Below, in pieces: positions 36,353 through 43,713 of a stretch of 64,000 bases of DNA. Each line of letters opens with the position of its first letter. The stretch's first letter is position 1. The notes under the pieces are model-generated. The model was not told the origin of the DNA. It saw only the letters and a program-made list of their open reading frames with translations, and ran no database searches. Position numbers and translations under genes: made by a program. Source of the DNA: Planctomycetaceae bacterium (GTDB lineage: Bacteria > Planctomycetota > Planctomycetia > Pirellulales > Pirellulaceae); NCBI GenBank assembly GCA_027487485.1, contig JAIYDN010000010.1, forward strand, positions 1-64,000, written 5' to 3'.

Positions 36353-37454
36353 TAGATTTTGTCGCTCCGGATTCTTCCCACAACAAATGCCGAATCATCT
36401 CTCGAAAATAGGGGCATTCGCCGTAGTAGCTCCGCTCGGAATGAGTTGTACCAATCACGGAACCGCAATCGTATTGGCGGATGGCCGTTTGTCCAGCCAA
36501 TGGCGATGTCACCCGAGGCGTAAACGCAGTTTCGATCCCCGCGAATCCAGCCGCAATCGGTTGTGACAAGCGGTCCAAAAACCGAAATCGACGCAGGATC
36601 GGGTCTCTGGAATTGTACAGGTTCATCACTCCATCGACGTTGGCGAAGGCAAGCCCATGCCGCCCATTCGGGTGAAGCCATTGTCGATCGACGGCTGGCG
36701 CAACCAATCCAAGTCGATACAAATGAGTGTCGGTGTTGGGTTCATGAGGAATTGCAGCATACCCTGGCAGAGTTCCTCCCGCGTCCAAATGCAAACCGCC
36801 TGTAACCGCTTTAGCCCCGAACGAGAAACCAAGCAAACTCACTTGAGCATGGTTCCTTAATCTGCCAAGCATCCAAGCAACATAAAGCGATTCGCATTCC
36901 GCGACCTGATTGTTCACGACAACATCGCGCAAAGGTTTTCTGTCCTTTTGACTTGGCCAAGACAGCATGATCAGCCTGTAGGAACGGTTGGTTTGCGAAC
37001 GAAGGTAACTATCGACAATCCGAGCACGGTTTAACGCGTTGTTGCGTTCCATGAAATTGCCATGGACATAGAGGATGCTTAACATTCCATCGTCGAATGG
37101 GGGCAACGCATCGTCGATGGAACTTCGGCACCATTGATTGCCTACCCAGCGGTTCACTTCCACGTTCGGACAATCAAAAGAGATCGAACGAAACCGTTCA
37201 GGCAAATGACGAGTAGACACTTCAAAGATTTCGGATTGCTGGACGTTCGCATTTACCACGATTGGTAACGCTTGCTCCGCCGGTAACGCATGCTCCACTG
37301 GCAATGCATGCTCCACTGGCATTGCTTGCTCTGCAATGACCTTGGCGGGTTCGTTGGTCGAATCGCCAGACGCGATTTCTTGCCCATTCGCAATCGAAAC
37401 GATGGAAATCGCACTCACTAGGCATAGACGAACGAAACGTAGAGATGCTTGCAT
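36333..37454 (-). CDS. secreted alpha/beta hydrolase fold protein
   Basis: A 373-residue exported protein. A signal peptide is seen at residues 1-25 (LCLVSAISIVSIANG). Residues about 43-66 contain an imperfect heptad-like repeat (AMPVEHALPVEHALPAEQALPI) arising from a short DNA tandem repeat. The catalytic core has YVHGNFMERNNALNRARI (oxyanion strand) and LLGFSFGAKAVTG with the nucleophile-elbow G-F-S-F-G. A likely acid Asp is in DGVMNLYNSRDPILRRF, and a C-terminal HSERSYYG supplies a possible catalytic His. The reaction is unknown. Its stop codon overlaps the start of the aminotransferase gene, so they are likely one transcript. Confidence 0.75.
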   Translation of the reverse strand: MQASLRFVRLCLVSAISIVSIANGQEIASGDSTNEPAKVIAEQAMPVEHALPVEHALPAEQALPIVVNANVQQSEIFEVSTRHLPERFRSISFDCPNVEVNRWVGNQWCRSSIDDALPPFDDGMLSILYVHGNFMERNNALNRARIVDSYLRSQTNRSYRLIMLSWPSQKDRKPLRDVVVNNQVAECESLYVAWMLGRLRNHAQVSLLGFSFGAKAVTGGLHLDAGGTLPGYAAIPHEPNTDTHLYRLGLVAPAVDRQWLHPNGRHGLAFANVDGVMNLYNSRDPILRRFRFLDRLSQPIAAGFAGIETAFTPRVTSPLAGQTAIRQYDCGSVIGTTHSERSYYGECPYFREMIRHLLWEESGATKSNACVSQ

Positions 37455-37734
37455 AGTGGACCAAGAGCAAAAGGCAGGAAAGGATGTACCCTAGAAGTTT
37501 CGGTCATCCTTAACAACCTGTGATCATGGACCATCCCAACCACATAGCAACACAGTTCCTTGCATTGCCGAACAACTGTAACACCTAAAGATGAGAACGA
37601 GCGTTAGGAAATCTTTGCTAATTGGGAAAAATATCCGATGTTCGTTTGCACAACCGGATTGGTGACGTAGAGTTTGACGGCGAAATGTGTACCAATGCAA
37701 GGGTCACAATCAATTCATAGGGGAGAGATGGGAA

Positions 37735-38112
37735 ATGAAACGAACGACACTGATCTCGGCTAGCTTGTTGTTGGCCTTCGCAGGATGCACCATGGGGCAA
37801 AGCGGGAAGCCTAACTTCTTCACTCGGTTGCATAACCGAATTCACGGCATCAACAACGTAGGTGAGCCATGCGATGCTGGCTGCCATGGCGCTGAAGTCC
37901 CGATGGCAACCGGTTGCGAATCCTGCGGTAACGGAGTTAGCTCCAACTACGGCGGATACTCGGACGGCCAAATCATCAACTCGTACGAATCGACGCCGAT
38001 GTCCATCGGTTCACCAACGACTTCGATGACGCCTTACACTAGCCCATCGTACGTGCCTGGCCCAACCACTCGCACGAACCGCGAAATCGTGAGCCCACGT
38101 CCAGCAAGCTAA
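37735..38112 (+). CDS. small putative lipoprotein
   Basis: A 125-residue protein from ATG 37735, with a strong AGGGGAGAG Shine-Dalgarno just upstream. The start has a hydrophobic signal and lipobox (LISASLLLAFAGC), so Cys17 is the probable lipidated residue. The mature part contains a Cys-rich segment (CDAGCHG, then CESCGNG) and a Ser/Thr/Pro/Tyr-rich tail. No domain is recognised. Proteins of this type are common in Pirellulaceae. It is monocistronic, with convergent HD-domain gene after a 54-bp gap. The function is unknown. Confidence 0.7.
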   Translation: MKRTTLISASLLLAFAGCTMGQSGKPNFFTRLHNRIHGINNVGEPCDAGCHGAEVPMATGCESCGNGVSSNYGGYSDGQIINSYESTPMSIGSPTTSMTPYTSPSYVPGPTTRTNREIVSPRPAS

Positions 38113-38166
38113 GTCGGCTTGCTACTGGGATCGCAAAAGGGATCGCTAGTAGGAAGTCGTATGGGA

Positions 38167-39534
38167 TCAATCGACCAGCGCAGCAACCAACTCTGCAAAA
38201 TCGATGTTTGCCATCCGTTCGCGCAAGCCTGGTCGAACAAAGATTCGAACGCGTTTGACGATATCGTCGAATTGACGAGTCGCCAACGTGTGAACGACTG
38301 GCGACATTTCGCCTAACGACTTCAGGCTACCGTCGCGCTGCCTAACATCGATTTGAAACTGGACCTCCAACTTGACAGGCGGAGCGTCGATCAGCAAATC
38401 GTGTTCGTGCACGTCGATACCGAAACGCGTCCGAATCATCGAAGCTAACGCCTTCGACAATGCGACAATCTCTACGAACGGTCGACGCGATAACTTGCGA
38501 TGCTGCTCGGGGTGGCTTATCACATCAAACTGAGCAACCCGTTTGTAAAGCTGCCGATGAGGGCCAAAGAGGCCTTCTGCGCAAGGAGATACCGGTAGGC
38601 CGCTACATTGGCTTCGCACCGACTCCATCACTTGAGATTCGGTCATATCCAACCAGCGATCGGTTGTACTGCCGGATTGAACCAGTTCATAAACTGCGTG
38701 CTGAAGCATCGCCGTTGCACTGCGCACGGAGTGGTGCCAATACACCTCGCTGAACATAATGTATCGAGCGAAGACCATCATCTCGGCGGCTGTTCGGCCT
38801 TTGTCCGTGATGGCCAACCGATGTTGGGCGGAATCGATACACAGGGAACTTATCAGTCGATGTCGATCGAAATTGCGTCCATAGGGAACGCCGGCATGCA
38901 AGGAATCCCGTTCTAGATAATCGATTTTGTCGATGTCGATGGGGCCGCTCAAAATCGATACAAGGACGGCCATCGCCCGATCCTCTTCAGACAACGGATT
39001 TGCGACAACTGATTTGCCGATCGTTCCCGACAAAACACTCGCAACCTCCGCCGGTTCAAGCTGCCAGTCGCTCACCAATAAATTGGCAATTTCATCGCTC
39101 TCGATCAGCCGCTTGGCAAGCGTTTCGTGCCTAGGCAACCCATCCAAACGCATATCTTCAATCGCATGACAAAAAGGCCAATGGCCAATGTCATGGAGCA
39201 ATGCGGATACCAGCAATAAGCGAACATGCCGCTCCGTCATCAGTTCGCAAAAAGTGCTATCGCTCGCAAGTCGATTGACATATTCGATTGCATTGCGAAA
39301 AACTCCTAACGAATGTTCGAAACGAGTGTGCGTTGCCCCCGGATAAACATAGGAGACTAGCCCGAGCTGGCTCATTCGCGACAATCGCCGAAATCCGCTG
39401 GTATCCACCAATCGCAAGACTCGGTCTGTCACCGGCACATTCGTATCCGGCGAAATACGAACAAAGGAACTGCTTTCTGAAAGCTCAGGAATGTTCCAGA
39501 CTCGAGACCTTGTTACCACCTTACTTGATTCCAT
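38167..39534 (-). CDS. HD-domain phosphohydrolase (dGTPase-like)
   Basis: A 455-residue metal-dependent phosphohydrolase of the COG1078/SAMHD1-like group. HD motifs are visible: TRFEHSLGVF (first His), LLHDIGHWPFCHAIED (HD pair) and later IDKIDYLERDSLHAGV with the conserved Asp. Related enzymes hydrolyse dGTP or act as dNTP triphosphohydrolases; family members in planctomycetes are usually left uncharacterised. The start ATG lies 14 bp within the end of the beta-propeller/phosphoesterase gene, on the same strand, so the two are probably co-translated. The substrate is unproven. Confidence 0.85.
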   Translation of the reverse strand: MESSKVVTRSRVWNIPELSESSSFVRISPDTNVPVTDRVLRLVDTSGFRRLSRMSQLGLVSYVYPGATHTRFEHSLGVFRNAIEYVNRLASDSTFCELMTERHVRLLLVSALLHDIGHWPFCHAIEDMRLDGLPRHETLAKRLIESDEIANLLVSDWQLEPAEVASVLSGTIGKSVVANPLSEEDRAMAVLVSILSGPIDIDKIDYLERDSLHAGVPYGRNFDRHRLISSLCIDSAQHRLAITDKGRTAAEMMVFARYIMFSEVYWHHSVRSATAMLQHAVYELVQSGSTTDRWLDMTESQVMESVRSQCSGLPVSPCAEGLFGPHRQLYKRVAQFDVISHPEQHRKLSRRPFVEIVALSKALASMIRTRFGIDVHEHDLLIDAPPVKLEVQFQIDVRQRDGSLKSLGEMSPVVHTLATRQFDDIVKRVRIFVRPGLRERMANIDFAELVAALVD

Positions 39535-42265
39535 CGCTCACTTCATTGCGTTCGTGTCCTTCGTCAACTTCATCTTCATCCTCAAAAACGGTGATGGCCC
39601 ATTCTGGATAAGACACATCGCTTCGCATCGAATTCCAAAGAATTCTGTTGAGCAAGTCTTCAGGTGCCCGGTCGACAACGCTAAAGTCGATAGTGGTTGA
39701 TGCTTCTGCAAATTGACGCCGGATGGGATTCTTAATCTGCGCCACAGGTGCATTGATCTGGTCCAACGGAATCGTTACGGGAACTGCCTCGAAAGGAGTC
39801 AAATCGGGTGTATCTGTAAAGCAATCCGTCATGGGCGAGGCAGCTGCGTCAAATTGATTCATAGGAGGAAGGCCTAGAATCTGTTCCATCGTGCGGATGA
39901 TGCTGTTGGTATTGTATCGAGTGCTAACCGTTTGGCCTCGTTTGGCGTAGGGGCTGGCACAGAATGAGATGGTCCGATAGCCACTGACGTGATCCCAACC
40001 TGCTTGCGGATCATCTTCAATGGCGAAGATCGCCATCTTGGGCCAGAACTTTGATTTGCTTAAACCTTCCACGATTCGTGCGAAGGCGAGATCATTATCC
40101 GCCATGCTCGATGCGGGCGAAGGGAAGCTTGGTGAAGTTCCACTGGTATGGTCGTTGGGTAGACAAATAATGGTCAGATTGGGAAACGACCCTTGAGCTT
40201 CGAACTCGGAAAGTTCATTCAAGATAAAGTCAGCTCGAAATTGATCGGGAACTTCCATGCCCCAACCGACGTAGCCCGTAGGGGAATAGGGACGAATACT
40301 CTCAATGGCGGGCTCGCTTTCAAAAATGACTTCGGCCGAACCTTTCCAGGTACGAAAGCATGACATGAAATCGGGCTTGCCTTTTTTATTGGGATCAGCC
40401 CATCGGAACTTGGGCATCATGAACTCGCCGTAGTTGCGCAGCGTTTTTCGATGCAGAATTGCATTGTCCCAGAGAAAACCGGCGGGGGAATACGCAAGCG
40501 CGTCCGATTCATCCTCACCCATCCCATCTGGGTAACTGCGAGGAAAACCGGCGAAGCTCTTTTCCAGGTACGCGTTGCTCATGGCGGACGTGCTCCATTG
40601 ATGTCCGTCTGCACTGAGGATTCCGCAGCAGTACGTGTTATCCAACAGAACGAACTGTTCCGCCAATCGATGATGATTGGGGGTAATGTCGCGACCAAAA
40701 ATACATAGATCGCTGTTGCCGTTCCCTCGTTCGATATCCCCCAGGACTTGATCGTAGGTCCGATTTTCTTTGATGAAGTAGACCACATGTTCGATCAAAC
40801 TAGGTTCTCCGATACGTTCGGGGATCGCTTTCGGCGCTTGATTGGGTCGGGCGGGAAGTGCAGCTTGCTGGATAGCGGCACGCCGAATGTTCTTCGATAC
40901 CTGCTCGGACAGCAGGGCTAATTGCGTTTCGTCAGGAATCGGAACAATGCTAACCGAACCATAATGTTGATGGCTGTTAAAGCCTTCTCCTTTTCCTGAC
41001 TTCTTAGGGATCTTTGGGAGCCCCTTCAAATTGGCAGAGCAAATTCGATTACGAGCGGAATCAAAAGCGACCGCACCAGGATACCACCCCACCGGTATCA
41101 AGCCCTGAAGCTTGGAGTCTCCTTTTTCCTCGGGGTCAAAATGAATGACCGCAATTGCATTTTGCGAACCGTTCGCGACGTATAAAGTCCGGCCAGTTTT
41201 ATCGAATGCCAGTGCGTTGGGAGCAGCACCGTAAAGATCCGATGGTGATGAATTGACCCAAATGGTATCCACAACACGCTCGGTCGCAATTTCAATGATC
41301 GATAAATGATCGCTGTTGGTGTTAGCGCAGACGACGTACTTGCCATCGGGAGAAATGGCTAAATCGCTGGGGCTTAAACCAACCATGATTTCAGAAACGC
41401 TCCCAGACGACAGATCCACGATCGAGACCGAGCCCTCGTTAGCAATGTGACGAACCGAATCGACACGAACCGTTGTGCCCCGACCTGCCGGCCCCGTCAG
41501 GTCTCCTTGCAAAGGTCGGCGACCGCCCCAATTGCTGACAAACGCTTTCGAACCATGCACCACAACGTCATAAGGAGCAACGCCGACCGGAAACTGACGC
41601 AGGACTTTTCCGCTGGGAAGCTCTAGTTCAATAAGGGTGTTCGAGAGGTTTCCACACACCAACAACTTTTGCGAGGATTCGTCGATTGCCAGGCCACTAG
41701 GGATTTCTTGCTTTCGCCGCGGCGCGCTGGCATCAGGAAGCGGAATTGTATGCGAAGGCGAAACAGCCCCCGCTTCATCCATCGCAAAAACTTTGATGCT
41801 ACCATTCACGTTGCTAACGAAGATCTGTTTGGAATCGGGCGAGAAAACCAGCCCGGTGAAGCTAACCAACGCTGCGGCATCGGGCTTCAAATTGTTTTCC
41901 GAAACGTTGGCCGGCTCGGCCAATTGGTCCTTGGACGGGAAATCTACCGTTTGGGAAACCTTCAACGATTCAGCATCGATCACCACAAGCTTGTTGGTTT
42001 TCCCTGAGGTCACTAGCCAGCGGTCGTTCGGTGACATCGCTAACACTTGAGGCCGCATACCCGGTAGATCGATCTTCTCACCAGCGGGCGTAATGGTCTG
42101 ATTGAGCGACGACTCTTCGGCAGTATCGCTCAGTGGACCAACTTGCAACGGTGAAGCTCTTGCGAAGTCAACATTCGAAATCCAGGCAAGACCTGGTAAA
42201 AAGAAAGCCCCGAACGCGGCCTGCCTAAGAATTCTTTTGAGGCATTTTTGTATCTGTTTTGGCAT
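39521..42265 (-). CDS. beta-propeller / phosphoesterase fusion protein
   Basis: A 914-residue exported protein from ATG 42265; an in-frame ATG at 42376 is a weaker alternative. The start carries a signal sequence (ILRQAAFGAFFLPGLAWI). Residues about 70-450 form a YVTN-type seven-bladed beta-propeller with repeats such as VLAMSPNDRWLVTSG, SDLAISPDGKYVVCAN and ALAFDKTGRTLYVANGSQNAIAVI. The C-terminal half is a phosphoesterase of the acid-phosphatase/phospholipase C-like family (VYFIKENRTYDQVLGDIERGN, CGILSADGHQWSTSAMSNAY, AIEDDPQAGWDHVSGYRTI, AKRGQTVSTRYNTNSIIRTME). Metal-binding Asn/Asp/His in these motifs appear intact. This fusion is known in planctomycetes; the substrate is unknown. Confidence 0.88.
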   Translation of the reverse strand: MPKQIQKCLKRILRQAAFGAFFLPGLAWISNVDFARASPLQVGPLSDTAEESSLNQTITPAGEKIDLPGMRPQVLAMSPNDRWLVTSGKTNKLVVIDAESLKVSQTVDFPSKDQLAEPANVSENNLKPDAAALVSFTGLVFSPDSKQIFVSNVNGSIKVFAMDEAGAVSPSHTIPLPDASAPRRKQEIPSGLAIDESSQKLLVCGNLSNTLIELELPSGKVLRQFPVGVAPYDVVVHGSKAFVSNWGGRRPLQGDLTGPAGRGTTVRVDSVRHIANEGSVSIVDLSSGSVSEIMVGLSPSDLAISPDGKYVVCANTNSDHLSIIEIATERVVDTIWVNSSPSDLYGAAPNALAFDKTGRTLYVANGSQNAIAVIHFDPEEKGDSKLQGLIPVGWYPGAVAFDSARNRICSANLKGLPKIPKKSGKGEGFNSHQHYGSVSIVPIPDETQLALLSEQVSKNIRRAAIQQAALPARPNQAPKAIPERIGEPSLIEHVVYFIKENRTYDQVLGDIERGNGNSDLCIFGRDITPNHHRLAEQFVLLDNTYCCGILSADGHQWSTSAMSNAYLEKSFAGFPRSYPDGMGEDESDALAYSPAGFLWDNAILHRKTLRNYGEFMMPKFRWADPNKKGKPDFMSCFRTWKGSAEVIFESEPAIESIRPYSPTGYVGWGMEVPDQFRADFILNELSEFEAQGSFPNLTIICLPNDHTSGTSPSFPSPASSMADNDLAFARIVEGLSKSKFWPKMAIFAIEDDPQAGWDHVSGYRTISFCASPYAKRGQTVSTRYNTNSIIRTMEQILGLPPMNQFDAAASPMTDCFTDTPDLTPFEAVPVTIPLDQINAPVAQIKNPIRRQFAEASTTIDFSVVDRAPEDLLNRILWNSMRSDVSYPEWAITVFEDEDEVDEGHERNEVSDGIK

Positions 42266-42757
42266 AGCAGTAGATGCTTTCTTCAATGATCTGACGACTT
42301 CAGCAATGAATTGAACGAACGATTGGATTGACTCAGAATGGCTCAGCCTAGCAACTAACGGCGGCATGATCCGCATTGCAGGCCGATCTGTGGTATTTCA
42401 ATTTGGATTGGGCAGGAAGGGTTTGAGTAGACTTTTACGACAACAATATTGGGATCTCTCAACCGCTACAACAAGCAGGGTTTTGCCTGCCCCCTTTCTA
42501 AACTTTAGGCAAGGGGGATAAACAAGGATCTCTGTTAATTTTTCTTGACTTTGGTTGCTAAGTGCTAATAATCGTGTGCACTAGTCAGTTCAGGTTCTTG
42601 GATTGCGGGTTTTCAGGCCGCAAGTCGCGGTGTTTGAGTCACTCGATTTTTACTGATCCGATTTCCGACGTGACAGCGATTATACCCAGCCGATTCGGGC
42701 GGATGTTGGTGGCGGCATCCAGTCGACGGAATTCACAAATTGGAGGGCGACGAATTA
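42266..42757. other. intergenic region with divergent regulatory DNA
   Basis: About 490 bp between divergent genes. A plausible sigma-70 promoter for the rightward small gene is TTGACT (42545-42550) with an AATAAT at 42567-42572, 16 nt apart, which would leave a leader of about 180 nt before ATG 42758. The rest shows no clear repeat or gene. Confidence 0.35.
42545..42572 (+). promoter_or_regulatory. candidate sigma-70 promoter of the small conserved gene
   Basis: TTGACT (-35) and AATAAT (-10) with a 16-nt spacer. It points to the gene at 42758. Match is by eye only and planctomycete promoter consensus is not well established. Confidence 0.3.
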
Positions 42758-42985
42758 ATGAGTAATCTTTGCAAGAACGTTTTTGAAGCGATTTTGAAGT
42801 ACGGACACGATGAAGACTTCGATCCAGTTGTTGATAACAAGTTTCTCCCAACAGATGCCCCAGCGGGTTCGCAAGAAAAGATTGAAGTCTTGCGCAAAAG
42901 GGTAGAACTTGGTCAGCCATTGTGGCACAACGATGATCGAGTTGATTACAGCGGTCTTACTGGCGCGATTCGCCCTCGGGAGTAA
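42758..42985 (+). CDS. small conserved Pirellulaceae-type protein
   Basis: A 75-residue acidic protein from ATG 42758. A GGAGGG Shine-Dalgarno sits about 10 nt upstream; the TTG at 42740 that precedes it in frame overlaps that ribosome site and is less likely. Conserved-looking segments are NVFEAILKYGHDEDFDP, DAPAGSQEKIEVLRKRVELG and LWHNDDRVDYSGLTGAIRPRE, typical of small proteins kept in planctomycetes without known role. It has its own candidate promoter and a strong terminator (43026-43054), so it is a single-gene unit that may be well expressed. Confidence 0.75.
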   Translation: MSNLCKNVFEAILKYGHDEDFDPVVDNKFLPTDAPAGSQEKIEVLRKRVELGQPLWHNDDRVDYSGLTGAIRPRE

Positions 42986-43025
42986 ATTACTCCGTCCAAA
43001 ACGTTCTCAATCTAAAAAATTCGCG

Positions 43026-43054
43026 AAGGCCTGAGTTGAATCAGGCCTTTTTTT
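43026..43054 (+). terminator. intrinsic terminator
   Basis: AAGGCCTGA, a GTTGA-type loop, TCAGGCCTT then a T run. The stem is about 9 bp and is followed by TTTTTTT. It ends the small gene at 42758-42985, 41 bp downstream of its stop. Confidence 0.85.
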
Positions 43055-43137
43055 ATCTATTTGAGGCAACTTTTGCTCCCGCATACCTACCGCCGGATGA
43101 CACTGTGTTAAAATCTTGACGGTCGCCTTGGAATGAT

Positions 43138-43713
43138 ATGTGGTTGACCGACACCAACGTCACCAAAGGAGCGATCTTCTTGTCCGAATCACAGAGTGCT
43201 GATGCACTTGCAAATGAGACCTACGAGCACATGAAGCGTCTCGCAGCTAGCTTCTTGCAGATGGAAATGACCACGGTTTCTCTCAGTCCAACCGTACTGG
43301 TTCATGAAGCCTACATGAAGCTATCGAAACAATCTCAGGATAGCTTCACAGGGCGTGGGCATTTCTTGGCCCTTGCAGCTACCATGATGCGTCGAATCTT
43401 GGTAGATCATGCTCGAGCCCGAAATCGAATCAAACGGGGCGGAGATCGCGTCCGAGTTGTCTTCGATGAAGAGACCACGCTTTCTTCTTCCAAAGATGGA
43501 GATGTTTTGGCTCTGGAAGAAGCGTTGCAAGAACTGCAGAAGCTTGACCCACGACAGGCGAAGATTGTCGAAATGCGTTTTTTCGGTGGCATGACCGTAC
43601 CTGAAGTTGCGGAAGTCTTGGGACTTTCAACGAGAACGATCGAAGGGGAATGGAAAATGTGCCGAGCATGGTTGCGTAAAAAACTAGAGGACAATTTCCA
43701 TAGTGGATCCTGA
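43138..43713 (+). CDS. ECF sigma factor (Sigma70_ECF family)
   Basis: A 191-residue ECF-type sigma factor of the PF07638 group, common in planctomycetes. The sigma-2-like part has LSPTVLVHEAYMKLSKQS and RGHFLALAATMMRRILVDHARARNRIKRGGD. A short linker leads to a sigma-4 helix-turn-helix (LDPRQAKIVEMRFFGGMTVPEVAEVLGLSTRTIEGEWKMCRAWLRKKL). No anti-sigma factor gene is present; instead a membrane Ser/Thr kinase gene starts inside its last codons (11-bp overlap). Planctomycete ECFs are often paired with such kinases, so phosphorylation may control the sigma factor. Confidence 0.9.
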   Translation: MWLTDTNVTKGAIFLSESQSADALANETYEHMKRLAASFLQMEMTTVSLSPTVLVHEAYMKLSKQSQDSFTGRGHFLALAATMMRRILVDHARARNRIKRGGDRVRVVFDEETTLSSSKDGDVLALEEALQELQKLDPRQAKIVEMRFFGGMTVPEVAEVLGLSTRTIEGEWKMCRAWLRKKLEDNFHSGS

